A stretch of DNA of 64,000 nt from Pelolinea submarina (GTDB lineage Bacteria; Chloroflexota; Anaerolineae; Anaerolineales; Anaerolineaceae): the NCBI RefSeq assembly GCF_003966975.1, contig NZ_AP018437.1:868001-932000 (forward strand). The letters run 5' to 3'. The translations under genes were made by a program, and so were the position numbers. Position 1 is the stretch's first letter, and every line of letters starts with the position of its first letter. Below, in pieces: positions 32,596 through 41,291 of the stretch. A model generated the notes under the pieces. That model saw nothing but the letters and a program-made list of their open reading frames with translations, did not search any database and had not been told where the DNA came from.

Positions 32596-33936
32596 ATGCC
32601 CACAGACCTGGTAATTGAAAACACGACCATCGTAACCATGAACGCCAAGCGGGAGGTGCTGAGCAATGCGAGCATTGCCATTTCCGGCGAGAAGATTGCC
32701 GCCATCGGAGACAGTGAGAGCATCCGCGCACGATACAAGGATGCGCAATTCATCGACGGGCGCGGCAAGGTGGTGCTGCCGGGGCTGATCAACTGCCATA
32801 CGCACATCAGCATGAGCTTGCAAAAAGGCGTCACGCAGGCCATCCCGGAAGGGCTGTACAAGGTCATGTGGCCGGTGGAAAAAGCACTCACATCGGAAGA
32901 TATTTACGTTGGCGCACTGATTGGGGGCGGGGAAGCCCTGCTGGGCGGGACGACCACCGTGATCGACCACTACTTCCAAATGGAAGAGATCGCTAAAGCC
33001 ACCATCCAGTTGGGCCTGCGCGGTTTTCTCGGCCACACCATCATGAGCCGCTTGGGTCCGGTCACCGGCGAGCAGGAATTAAAGGAAGGCATCGATTTCG
33101 TCAGCCGCTGGAAGGGCAAGCACCCGCTGGTGACGCCCATGCTGGCGCCGCACGCCAGCGACACCGTGGCGAAGGAATGGCTGCAGCAGATCCGCGCGGA
33201 AGCCGACCGGCAGGACGTCAAGATCCACATGCACCTGGCGCAGAGTATGCGCGAAAAGACCTTTATCTGCGAGCAGTTCGGCAAAGGCTGCGTGGAATAC
33301 CTCAATGATATGGGATTCCTGCAGCCGGACGTGTTCGTGGCGCACTGTCTCTTCATCGACGATCCCGAGCTGGACATCCTGGCCAAGTCCGGCGCGCGCC
33401 CGCTCTACTGCCCCATGGGGCACTCGCTCGGCGGGCACGTGATGCGCGCCTGGGAGCTGTTGGGCAAGGGCGCCAACGTGCTGATCGGCACGGACTGCGT
33501 GACCAGCAACAACGTCATGGACCTGGTCGGCGAACTGCGTATCGCGGGCGCGGCCCAGCGCCAGATGACCGGCGACGCGGCAGCCATGCCCAGCCTGAAG
33601 ATCCTGGAAATGGTCACGGTGGACGCGGCCAAGGCCATTGGCATGGAAGGGCGGTTGGGCTCGCTGCAGCCGGGTTACCTGGCCGACCTGGTGATGCTCA
33701 ACATGCACGGCCTGCACGCCGTGCCGAATTACTCGGTGGTGGACAACATCATCTACGCCTGCACCGGGCGCGACGTGGAAACGGTGATCGTGAACGGCCA
33801 GGTGGTGGTGGCGGAGGGCAAGCTGTGCACTGTGGACGAGGAAGAATTGATCGTGCTGGCCGAGGAACAAGGCCGCGCGCTGATGAAACGCGCGGTTGAA
33901 CATGACCCCGAGCTATCCTGGTTGTGGAAGCAATAA
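32596..33936 (+). CDS. Amidohydrolase-superfamily deaminase (SsnA/TrzN/MtaD-like)
   Basis: Zinc-dependent hydrolase of the aminohydrolase subtype III class, which includes S-adenosylhomocysteine/methylthioadenosine deaminases and atrazine chlorohydrolases. Metal motif INCHTHISMSL, the second-site histidine in KIHMHLAQS, VAHCLF and the terminal GTDCVTSNN aspartate are all present. The start at 32596 has TTTGGAGAG upstream and fits the usual MPxDLVIENTTIVTM opening; an ATG 20 codons earlier is also in frame but has no good site. Length is 446 residues. The natural substrate is not determinable here. Confidence 0.85.
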   Translation: MPTDLVIENTTIVTMNAKREVLSNASIAISGEKIAAIGDSESIRARYKDAQFIDGRGKVVLPGLINCHTHISMSLQKGVTQAIPEGLYKVMWPVEKALTSEDIYVGALIGGGEALLGGTTTVIDHYFQMEEIAKATIQLGLRGFLGHTIMSRLGPVTGEQELKEGIDFVSRWKGKHPLVTPMLAPHASDTVAKEWLQQIRAEADRQDVKIHMHLAQSMREKTFICEQFGKGCVEYLNDMGFLQPDVFVAHCLFIDDPELDILAKSGARPLYCPMGHSLGGHVMRAWELLGKGANVLIGTDCVTSNNVMDLVGELRIAGAAQRQMTGDAAAMPSLKILEMVTVDAAKAIGMEGRLGSLQPGYLADLVMLNMHGLHAVPNYSVVDNIIYACTGRDVETVIVNGQVVVAEGKLCTVDEEELIVLAEEQGRALMKRAVEHDPELSWLWKQ

Positions 33937-33967
33937 GACTAACCAATCCGAAAGAAGTATGAAATTT

Positions 33968-33999
33968 AAGCCTGCCGGAGTCATTCGGCAGGCTTTTTT
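33968..33999 (+). terminator. Terminator after amidohydrolase
   Basis: AAGCCTGCCG / CGGCAGGCTT stem with a GAGTCATT loop, then TTTTTTC. A near-identical hairpin recurs at 35895-35926. Confidence 0.9.
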
Positions 34000-34314
34000 C
34001 GAAACAAGGCCTTGTCAATAATTTTCCTTAGCATTATTCGCCTTGCACTAAAGAAAAAACCTAAATGCTCAGAATATCGATTTCAACCAACCTTCTATCC
34101 ATGCTGTTTGCCATCGGCCTGGCAGTGACTTCCTCACCACTTCAAATCTCGTCCGGGACAATCCCGACTCTCCCCGGATCAACAGCATTTTCAACTTCGA
34201 CAACTTTTCCTCTCTCTAAATCCGCGTTTCACAATTAATAAGTACTCTCCCATGTGCAGAATTTATGTAAGGTTGGCCAGAATAAATATAGGGACTCTTC
34301 CTTATCAAAGATTG

Positions 34315-34342
34315 TTGACACTAAAAATGTATAATATATACT
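34315..34342 (+). promoter_or_regulatory. Promoter of the zinc-ribbon protein
   Basis: TTGACA at 34315-34320, a 16-bp spacer and TATACT at 34337-34342, 53 bp before the ATG. The stretch 34000-34314 upstream shows no credible gene. Confidence 0.75.
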
Positions 34343-34395
34343 CAATGTAAGAATAATCTTTAAGCATAGGTGAATATCCAAAAGGAGAAAGAATA

Positions 34396-35724
34396 ATGAA
34401 TTGTCCAGACTGTGGTTGCGAGAACCCGGAGGACGCGCGATATTGTGTTAAATGCGGAAAGGATTTGGCACCTCAAAATATATGTCGGCAGTGCGGCCAT
34501 GAACTTGTGGAAGGGGCGGAATTTTGCCCATCCTGCGGTCAGCCTGTGCAGGCCAAGGGTAAAGATAATCCCGTAAAGGCAAGAAAACAAAAGAAGAATC
34601 GGGAAGCGAAAATAGGGGCTATGCAGCGTTTGCAGACAAAATATCATTTGCCAATCAACCCGATTTGGATCATTGTCCTACTACCCTTAATCTTATTGAC
34701 AATCAGTATTTATTTTCTGGGTTTCCATGTTCCCAAAGTCTGCCGCCCGCTGATCCGGACGATTGAGGAAAATGGTTATAGCTTTGGATGCGATGATGAG
34801 CTATGTGGTGTAAAGCTGCAAGATGTGTCCTCGATTTCGAGTTTTCGCTTGGAATATCGATGGGATGGCGGCGATGCGGAATTGGCTGATTGTGAAATGG
34901 ACCCGGATTCCCCGGACGCGCTAATCTGTACTTTCCCAATAAGCAGCTCGGAAGGCGGAGTGATGATCAGCGCGGGAGATGCGGATTGTGAAAGTACGCC
35001 AGTAGTTTACCTGGATGCAGAGCGAATAGCTGGATTACAAGAAAATTCGCAACAAAAAAGGGATGTATCATGCGCCGCGTTTTCAAAAGATGTAGAAGGT
35101 TTGGTTCAACAAGCACAGTGGTCTTATGAATATGATCCCTTATATTTTAAGGTTCGCCTGGATGGTTTGACGCAATATGAAACGCTAGCCGCGCGTTATC
35201 AGTGGGGAGATAGTACAGACGGCAAGATAAGCTGCATTGTAGAGCCGAATAATCAATATTTTTGTGATATCCCTGCTGAAGAACCTATAACCGATCTGGA
35301 TGTCTGGTTGGAAAGCGGCGGTTGTGAGGAACACCTTCAAAAATTTGGCGCAACAGAGATTGACTGGCAGAATTTTGAAACCTGTTCACCGGATTATCTC
35401 GAAGCAATGCAGCCCGTGGATGGCAATTTCTATTATGCCTGTGCTACTGACTATTGTTACGCCTGGGTTCCGAATATCAGCGCGTTTACAAACGCAGTGA
35501 TCGCATATCGTTTTGATGGCGAAGAGGAATTGATCTACGCATCTGATTGTGAGTGGGGAAATTCGCAAGAAGGTGTAATGGAGCTTTCCTGCTCGATTCT
35601 TTTTGACGAAGTACCAGAAGGAGTAACCCTATACGTGGATAATGACGGCTGCCTGGTCAATTTGGGTTACCTTAACAAAGGACAGATAGAAACCAGTCAG
35701 GAGTCTTTTTCTCAGGCTGAGTAA
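34396..35724 (+). CDS. Membrane protein with double zinc ribbon and three cysteine-rich extracellular repeats
   Basis: 442 residues. Two zinc-ribbon units at the N-terminus (CPDCG...CVKCG and CRQCG...CPSCG, residues 3-54) are followed by a basic linker and one transmembrane helix (about 95-117). The remainder is predicted outside. It consists of three diverged repeats of about 95-100 residues, each with a CxxxxC start, a YRW/F-D-G strand, a central C...C pair and a final D-x-x-C. An AAGGAG site precedes the ATG. No known function. The cytoplasmic zinc ribbon plus sensor-like outside suggests a signalling or assembly role, which is inference. Confidence 0.72.
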   Translation: MNCPDCGCENPEDARYCVKCGKDLAPQNICRQCGHELVEGAEFCPSCGQPVQAKGKDNPVKARKQKKNREAKIGAMQRLQTKYHLPINPIWIIVLLPLILLTISIYFLGFHVPKVCRPLIRTIEENGYSFGCDDELCGVKLQDVSSISSFRLEYRWDGGDAELADCEMDPDSPDALICTFPISSSEGGVMISAGDADCESTPVVYLDAERIAGLQENSQQKRDVSCAAFSKDVEGLVQQAQWSYEYDPLYFKVRLDGLTQYETLAARYQWGDSTDGKISCIVEPNNQYFCDIPAEEPITDLDVWLESGGCEEHLQKFGATEIDWQNFETCSPDYLEAMQPVDGNFYYACATDYCYAWVPNISAFTNAVIAYRFDGEEELIYASDCEWGNSQEGVMELSCSILFDEVPEGVTLYVDNDGCLVNLGYLNKGQIETSQESFSQAE

Positions 35725-35894
35725 AAGAGATGAATCGCAGAAATCAGGTAAGAGTTTGAATAAGTGCACTTGGGTTTGATTATTCTGACGCGCTCAAGGA
35801 GGTGGTGATCACTTTCCGGGTAGACGTGCCTGACAAACATAATACCATGCGCAGCCAATCCACAGCGATGTGGATTCGAACGGCGATGAGATAT

Positions 35895-35926
35895 AAAGCC
35901 TGCCGGAGTCATCCGACAGGCTTTCT
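35895..35926 (+). terminator. Terminator after zinc-ribbon protein
   Basis: AAAGCCTGCCGGA... pairs with ...CCGACAGGCTTT (one mismatch), followed by a short T-rich tract. The hairpin nearly repeats the one at 33968. Between it and the next gene (about 85 bp) nothing else is seen. Confidence 0.75.
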
Positions 35927-36009
35927 TACGCTGACTTGACTTCAGGGTCAAAATCCGCTGGCTGATGCCTTGTGCATGAACCGCAGGTTTCGAATAAAAT
36001 AGGATCATT

Positions 36010-37083
36010 ATGGAAAAGTTTATCAAGGGACTCGAACTCAGCCGGCTTTTTTACCTCGAAGCAGTGCAACCGATTATCAATAAAAAATTCCCCCAGCTAA
36101 CCTATTCCGCGGCGTTGTTGGGACAAGGATCGGATGTATTGGGTTTTGACACATCCCAATCCATGGATCATGATTGGGGGCCCAGGCTGCTGCTTTTTCT
36201 GTCTGAAACGGATTTTTCCCTGTATAAAGCGGAGATTGACAAAGTTCTAAAACATGAATTGCCCATGACTTTCCTGGGTTATCCAACCAATTTTGGCTTG
36301 CACGCGGATGGCACCACGGTAATGGCGGAAGCCGAGAATACCCTTGTCAATCATAGAATCAAGATCCATACGGTTAAAACCTATTTCAAGTCAATATTAA
36401 ATTTCGACCCAACCAATGAAATTCAACCCGCTGACTGGGTGGGCATTCCTCAAAATAACCTTCTTATGCTTACCGCGGGTTCTGTTTTCCATGACGGATT
36501 AGGAAAAATAGTGCCGCTGCGCAAAAAGCTGGAATATTATCCTTTTGACGTGTGGTTATACATTTTAGCGGCCCAATGGCAGCGAATATCACAGGAGGAG
36601 CATTTCATGGGGCGCTGCGGCCAGGTAGCTGATGACCTGGGTTCGCGCATTATAGCGGCACAACTTGTCCGGGACATCATGTGTTTGTGTTTTATGATGG
36701 AGCGCAAGTATTATCCATATTCCAAGTGGTTTGGAAGCGCGTTTGCCCAACTTAAATGTTCCGGGCAGGTATTGCCCGTACTCCTGAAAGTAATGAGCGC
36801 CGGGTCATGGCAGGAGCGGCAGGATCATTTATGCGCGGCTTATGAATTCATCGCAGCTATGCATAATTCCCTGCGTATCACTGAGCAATTACCTGCCAAG
36901 GTATCCCAATTTCATAAAAGACCATTTATGGTTATTCAGGCCGAGGAATTCGCGTGTGTGATCAGGGATCAGATCAAAGACGAACAAGTTCTTGCACTGC
37001 CGAAAAATTTAGGCGCCTTCGATCAGTTTATCAATTCTACGGATGCTTTGAATTATCTGGAAAAAATTAAATCAGTGTTCTAG
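36010..37083 (+). CDS. DUF4037-domain (nucleotidyltransferase-like) protein
   Basis: 357 residues. Near residue 40 the sequence LLGQGSDVLGFDTSQSMDHDWGPR matches the G-S-D-x-x-G-x-D-x-x-x-S-x-D-H-D-W core of DUF4037 proteins, in which the aspartates resemble the metal-binding pair of nucleotidyltransferases. The rest is mostly alpha-helical. A substrate is not known. AGGATC precedes the ATG. The gene stands alone between terminators. Confidence 0.82.
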   Translation: MEKFIKGLELSRLFYLEAVQPIINKKFPQLTYSAALLGQGSDVLGFDTSQSMDHDWGPRLLLFLSETDFSLYKAEIDKVLKHELPMTFLGYPTNFGLHADGTTVMAEAENTLVNHRIKIHTVKTYFKSILNFDPTNEIQPADWVGIPQNNLLMLTAGSVFHDGLGKIVPLRKKLEYYPFDVWLYILAAQWQRISQEEHFMGRCGQVADDLGSRIIAAQLVRDIMCLCFMMERKYYPYSKWFGSAFAQLKCSGQVLPVLLKVMSAGSWQERQDHLCAAYEFIAAMHNSLRITEQLPAKVSQFHKRPFMVIQAEEFACVIRDQIKDEQVLALPKNLGAFDQFINSTDALNYLEKIKSVF

Positions 37084-37136
37084 GAAATATTGAACCGCGT
37101 TTTTATTATGGCAAATATATGCAGGCAGGCCCCGCC

Positions 37137-37254
37137 TTCTACATCGGAATGTCCGGCTGGATTACGAGGATTGGAAGGGGCGCTTTTACCCGGCTGATCT
37201 GCCCGGGTCACACTGGTTTGCGTATTACCGCCAGCAGTTCAATATTGATCTCTT
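37137..37254 (+). pseudogene. DUF72-family protein remnant (N-terminal fragment with frameshift)
   Basis: FYIGMSGW is encoded in one frame (37137-37160). After a one-base shift the continuing frame (from 37163) gives YEDWKGRFYPADLPGSHWFA and then YYRQQFN. Together they reproduce the N-terminal 40 residues of DUF72 (YecE-like) proteins. The remaining 200 or so residues are missing, and the fragment runs into a terminator hairpin. It is a decayed, truncated gene. Confidence 0.8.
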
Positions 37255-37259
37255 AAAAA

Positions 37260-37302
37260 AAAGAGAGTCGCTTCGACAAGCTCAGCGAACTCTCTTTTTT
37301 AT
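37260..37302 (+). terminator. Bidirectional terminator hairpin
   Basis: AGAGAGT / ACTCTCT outer arms enclose CGCTTCGACAAGCTCAGCG, followed by TTTTTT on the plus strand and by an eight-T run on the minus strand. It serves the convergent DUF4389 gene. Confidence 0.8.
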
Positions 37303-37330
37303 GGTAATTCTATGTTGATTTAGGATGAGC

Positions 37331-38026
37331 CTAGTCCAAACTGAAGGGCGGATACTCGTCCGTCACCAGCAGGGTGGCGTAGGCGTTTACACGCAAGCCC
37401 CAGCGCATCACACCCACCACGTAGTTGAACAGGCTTTCGGGGTAGCGGCCGGTGAACAGGATGGCGAACCAGGCAATGATCACCGCGAATACCGCTCCCA
37501 CGACCAGGACGGCCAGGAAGAGGTAATGCGGGATGGCCAGGAACCATTTGACCAGGGGCATGCCGCGCTTGAGGTCTTTCTCCACATCCGGATAATCGAT
37601 CTCCAGGTGCACGGCTTGTTCGTCAACGGTGGAAGGATACTGGTCGGTCAACAGCAGGGCATAGGCGCCCACGCGATTGCTGAAGCGCACCAGCTCGCGC
37701 TGGAAATCGAACCACCAACGCGGGTAGCGCTGGACGAACAGGATCATGAGGGCCACCGCCACCGGGATGCCAACCAACAGGCCACCGGCCGTGTCGCGGG
37801 TGGTCTCGACGATGTGCCCGGCCTGGTTCAACACAACCGTGTTGGTGACCTTCTGGCCTGAGTTGGTCAATAAACCAAGGATGATGCCGATCGGGATGAT
37901 CGTGAATAAGCGGAAGAAGGTGGTCAGGCGATTCAGTTGTTCCGGATAATCAATATCCAGACGGGCTGCATACCCGGCTTTTTCGGCAGGTGCGGCAGCT
38001 TTTTCCATATCTTTTTGTGCGTTCAT
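37331..38026 (-). CDS. DUF4389-family membrane protein with internal duplication
   Basis: 231 residues from the ATG at 38026, which follows TTGGAGAG. Two halves, each with one or two hydrophobic helices, repeat the same pattern: YP..LNRLTTFFRLF... RYPRWWFDFQRELVRFSNRVGAYALLLTDQYP and then YPDVEKDLKRGMPLVKWFLAIPHY... RYPESLFNYVVGVMRWGLRVNAYATLLVTDEYP. This matches the DUF4389 repeat. Function unknown. The start is confirmed by the Ala/Lys-rich N-terminus, which looks unstructured. Confidence 0.82.
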   Translation of the reverse strand: MNAQKDMEKAAAPAEKAGYAARLDIDYPEQLNRLTTFFRLFTIIPIGIILGLLTNSGQKVTNTVVLNQAGHIVETTRDTAGGLLVGIPVAVALMILFVQRYPRWWFDFQRELVRFSNRVGAYALLLTDQYPSTVDEQAVHLEIDYPDVEKDLKRGMPLVKWFLAIPHYLFLAVLVVGAVFAVIIAWFAILFTGRYPESLFNYVVGVMRWGLRVNAYATLLVTDEYPPFSLD

Positions 38027-38215
38027 TTTTCTCTCCAAATTCTGGTATATGATGAATGATCTTTATCAGTGCAACATCATTGTATGCATTTACTATACGG
38101 TCAGAGCGGAATTTGGTTTCTTATTGCGAGCGAATAATCTTTACAAAGACGCGATTTTAAAAAAACCGGCCAGCAGATGAAAGGTTCGTCAGCCAAGCCG
38201 GCAAGGTATGCGTGA

Positions 38216-38602
38216 TATTGTAATTGGGCTACTTACTCGGCAAGCGCCCTGGTCAAGCTGGAGGGCATCCCGTCCATCTGCTTCAGCGACGGCGAACTGC
38301 CCAACGGGACGGATTCCTGCGACGTGAGGATTAGCGCGCTGTCCCCCTCCACTGACATGGATGTGGACGGCTAGATGAACACCATCCCGGCCGGGACCAT
38401 CGTCACCGATGAAGGCTATACCAATACCATGGATGCCGAAGATACACTGGGAACCATTTTCGACCCGCCCTCCGGCAGGAAAACCTTCAACCCCGTCGGC
38501 CTGCCGCAGTTGGAATGGAAGCTGGTGCGGATCAATAACACCAACTCCAGCGCCGTGGACGCGCAGATCAGCGACGCGATCCCGGACGGCACCACCTATT
38601 AA
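38216..38602 (+). pseudogene. Fragment of a DUF11-repeat surface protein with in-frame stop
   Basis: A coherent open frame from 38216 encodes SALVKLEGIPSICFSDGELP, continues to DMDVDG, meets TAG at 38372-38374, and goes on with MNTIPAGTIVTDEG and finally LEWKLVRINNTNSSAVDAQI, then SDAIPDGTTY. The end matches the DUF11 (conserved repeat) consensus. No start codon with a ribosome-binding site is seen and both ends are truncated. This is a decayed piece of a large adhesin-like gene, not an expressed 75-aa gene. Confidence 0.75.
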
Positions 38603-38717
38603 TTTTCAGTGGACTGTTGACAATTAATTTGCTAAAGTGAATAACCTTATCTGATTGTGAGGTTTTACCTTTCATGCCTCAGGGTGAAGCGAACATTCCC
38701 TGCCCATTGGGAATTAT

Positions 38718-39641
38718 TCACCTGGTCAGGGAATTATTATCTTCTCTTTGTGAGATTGTGCACTCGATGAAATGCCTGGCAGCATCCGACAAATGCGCGT
38801 TTTTAAGATGGCACAAGTAAATTTGTATAGAAACAGTTGGCGTTACATCTACAACAACAATATTTGGATTGGTTAAATAATCCGCGAGATGTTTTAATAC
38901 CAGGGCTGTTCCCATTCCCTCTTGAACCAACTCGATGAGATCTTCGGGTTTCGGATCTGTGAAAACAATGTTCGGCTCAAATCCGCTATCCTGGCAGGAT
39001 TTGATACATAGCCTATAAATCGAAGAAGATTCCTCGGAAAACAGAAACCGATTATTCGCCAGCGCTTTTAACGGTATGGATTTCTTCTTTGCGTAAGGAT
39101 GATCCGCTGGGAATACCGCAACTAAAGAATCTTCCAGGTAGGGAATTTTTTCCAGATCGTCATCATCCTTATTATCAAGACGGATAAAAGCCAACTCGCA
39201 TTGTTTTTGACGTAAAAGTTTCTTTAATAAATGTGTATTGACGGTCTTCCCTTCAAAAACGGAGTGGATTGTTTTGATTGTGGATTGAGGCCGTCTTTTT
39301 TGGAAGTTAGCGATGATATCTGTGATATGGTATTGTGCCATGGAGCGTACCGAACCTACTGTCAGTGAATCCCGGTCGGTGGCAAGTTTTGACTGCAATG
39401 CGGCTAAATACTGATCTTGAATATCAATGATTTGTTGGGCGTAGGGGAAGAAAATTTTTCCAAATTCGTTGATTTTTACTTTGCGCGAAGTACGGTCAAA
39501 TAGCGTAACCCCGAGTTCTGTTTCAATTTTCTTGACGTGTTTTGATAAGGTGGATTGGGTTGTGTAAAGAGCATCCGCGGCTTCAGAGAAATTCCCTTTT
39601 TCAGCAAGAACCAATAATTCCCTTAGGTAATCCAGCTCCAT
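38718..39641 (-). CDS. LysR-family transcriptional regulator
   Basis: 307 residues. The N-terminal winged helix (LRELLVLAEKGNFSEAADALYTTQSTLSKHVKKIETELG) is complete, and the C-terminal two-lobed effector domain follows. It is transcribed divergently from the beta-glucoside PTS operon with 250 bp between, so it is the likely local regulator. LysR proteins usually need a small-molecule co-inducer, here perhaps a phosphorylated beta-glucoside, which is inference. Confidence 0.9.
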   Translation of the reverse strand: MELDYLRELLVLAEKGNFSEAADALYTTQSTLSKHVKKIETELGVTLFDRTSRKVKINEFGKIFFPYAQQIIDIQDQYLAALQSKLATDRDSLTVGSVRSMAQYHITDIIANFQKRRPQSTIKTIHSVFEGKTVNTHLLKKLLRQKQCELAFIRLDNKDDDDLEKIPYLEDSLVAVFPADHPYAKKKSIPLKALANNRFLFSEESSSIYRLCIKSCQDSGFEPNIVFTDPKPEDLIELVQEGMGTALVLKHLADYLTNPNIVVVDVTPTVSIQIYLCHLKNAHLSDAARHFIECTISQREDNNSLTR

Positions 39642-39663
39642 ACTTGTTCATTATATCAGAACG

Positions 39664-39678
39664 ATTCCATTCTGGAAT
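39664..39678. promoter_or_regulatory. Candidate LysR operator (ATTCC-N5-GGAAT)
   Basis: A perfect interrupted palindrome ATTCC ATTCT GGAAT, 22 bp from the LysR start codon and in the region shared by both divergent promoters. The T-N11-A spacing is typical for LysR boxes. Confidence 0.6.
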
Positions 39679-39698
39679 AGAACGTTTCATAACTTGAT

Positions 39699-39727
39699 TT
39701 GCTAGTCATCTCCTATCTTTCTATACT
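39699..39727 (+). promoter_or_regulatory. Candidate promoter of the beta-glucoside PTS operon
   Basis: TTGCTA at 39699-39704, a 17-bp spacer and TATACT at 39722-39727. It is downstream of the LysR palindrome and 89 bp before a short leader peptide. Confidence 0.5.
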
Positions 39728-39815
39728 AAAAAAATAATCCGTCTGATAAATAACGATTAATTAAGCTGTCAGAAAGCTTTTCGACTAACAAAGTATCAAG
39801 GAGGTGCTTTATAAA

Positions 39816-39842
39816 ATGAGATATAAAAAAAGAATTTCGTAA
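39816..39842 (+). CDS. Possible 8-residue leader peptide (MRYKKRIS)
   Basis: ATG preceded by the strong ribosome-binding site AAGGAGGTGC with suitable spacing, then seven codons rich in Arg and Lys and a TAA. It lies 50 bp before the PTS start, too short for a normal gene. It may be a leader whose translation affects downstream expression, or an accidental start. Confidence 0.4.
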   Translation: MRYKKRIS

Positions 39843-39891
39843 AGATATTAGTGTTAAATAAATTTAATAATATTTTTGAAGGAGGATCGTT

Positions 39892-41277
39892 ATGGCAATC
39901 AATGTTGAAGAATTAACTTCGACAATTATTGAAAAAATAGGTGGAATTGAAAATGTCACCTTGGCCGAAATGTGTGTTACCCGGTTAAGGTTCAAGTTGA
40001 AAGATAAGAATAAAGCGGATACCGAAGGATTAAAAAAAGTTAATGGTGTCCTGAGCGTTGTCTATGGGGCTGGTTTATATCAGGTAGTCCTTGGCGCAAA
40101 TGTTTTCCCTGTGTTTGAGAAGATCAAGAGGGACTACAACATCGAGACGTCTGAAGTGGTTGAGGATTCGGAACTCTTAGCTCAACCGGAAAAGAAAAAT
40201 TTCAATTATTATTTGCAGGCTGTCATTCAATTCTTATCCGCATCCGTAACGCCTTTTGTTACTGTCTTGTACGGCGCCGGTATGCTCAAAGTGGTATTAA
40301 GCCTGGCTTCATATTTCTGGCCGGAAGTTGCACAGAACTCCACATACACCCTGTTCAATTATCTTGCAACAACCCCCTTCTATTTCATGCCAATCCTGAT
40401 CGCTTATGGTACGGCAAAGACCCTGAAGTCCAACCCCGTATTTGCGATTGCAATGGCCGCAGCGTTGCTGTACCCTGATTTTGTAGGATTGGTAGGCGGC
40501 GATACTACCGTTACCATGCTGGGGATTCCTGTAATCCTGGTTAAATATGCAAACACTTTCCTGCCGGCTTTGCTTTCAACGATTTTGCTGGCTTATTTGG
40601 AAAGGTTTTTCTACAAAGTCGTTCCGGCTGTGCTGCGCACGGTTTTTGCGCCCTTATGCATTCTGGCATTTGCATATCCAATCGTTGTCCTCATTGTTGC
40701 ACCGCTCGGCACAATAATTGGCGGTTATATCGTGAATATGTTTGTTGGTCTGTATAAGGTGACCGGCGGAATTTCCGTGGGCCTCTTAGCAGCGGTTTGG
40801 CCATTCATTGTAATGGGCGGTTTCAATATGCTTTTCGTGGCACCAATGCTTGAACTATTATCAAATCTTAAATATGATAATTTCTTCCGCCCGACCTGGG
40901 TTTTACACAATATTGCCGAAGGTGGAGCTTGCATCGGTGTGGCGATTAGAGCGAAGGACAAACAATTGAAGTCGGACGCGATATCGGCTGCAATTGGAGC
41001 TATCGTCTCCGGTGTTTCCGAACCCGCTATCTATGGTATCAACCTGCGCTTGAGGAAACCCCTGCTCGCGGTAGTCATCGGCGGTTTTGTCGGCGGCTGC
41101 ACCGCAGGCTTGTTAGGCGCGAAAGCATATAGCCTGGGTTATTCAAGCATTCTGGCAATTCCCATTTTCTTAGATACCATGCTCGCAATTACAATAGCAA
41201 TTGGCGTGACATTGGTTGTCTCAATCGCCGCAACCCTTATCATGGGATTCGATGAAGACGCGATTGCTGAAAAGTAG
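39892..41277 (+). CDS. PTS transporter subunit EIIBC, glucose/beta-glucoside family
   Basis: 461 residues. The N-terminal IIB domain (1-90) has the phosphocysteine Cys28 in AEMCVTRLRFKLKD and YGAGLYQVVLG. The IIC membrane domain follows, with about ten helices. The IIA domain is absent here and encoded by the next gene. EIIBC would phosphorylate its sugar during uptake. Together with the GH1 enzyme downstream, a beta-glucoside (cellobiose, arbutin or similar) is most likely. GAAGGAGG precedes the ATG. The general PTS proteins EI and HPr are not in this window. Confidence 0.9.
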   Translation: MAINVEELTSTIIEKIGGIENVTLAEMCVTRLRFKLKDKNKADTEGLKKVNGVLSVVYGAGLYQVVLGANVFPVFEKIKRDYNIETSEVVEDSELLAQPEKKNFNYYLQAVIQFLSASVTPFVTVLYGAGMLKVVLSLASYFWPEVAQNSTYTLFNYLATTPFYFMPILIAYGTAKTLKSNPVFAIAMAAALLYPDFVGLVGGDTTVTMLGIPVILVKYANTFLPALLSTILLAYLERFFYKVVPAVLRTVFAPLCILAFAYPIVVLIVAPLGTIIGGYIVNMFVGLYKVTGGISVGLLAAVWPFIVMGGFNMLFVAPMLELLSNLKYDNFFRPTWVLHNIAEGGACIGVAIRAKDKQLKSDAISAAIGAIVSGVSEPAIYGINLRLRKPLLAVVIGGFVGGCTAGLLGAKAYSLGYSSILAIPIFLDTMLAITIAIGVTLVVSIAATLIMGFDEDAIAEK

Positions 41278-41291
41278 AGATTGAACTGAAT

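Noticed and set aside
33079..33903. Minus-strand frame of 274 codons antisense to the amidohydrolase
   Set aside because: His-rich mirror-frame translation caused by GC-rich codon use on the opposite strand.
37325..37861. Plus-strand frame of 178 codons opposite the DUF4389 gene
   Set aside because: Antisense shadow; the minus-strand protein has internal repeats and a ribosome-binding site.
38375..38602. Independent 75-aa gene starting at ATG 38375
   Set aside because: The same reading frame is coherent upstream of the TAG and no ribosome-binding site precedes the ATG, so it is part of a decayed larger gene.
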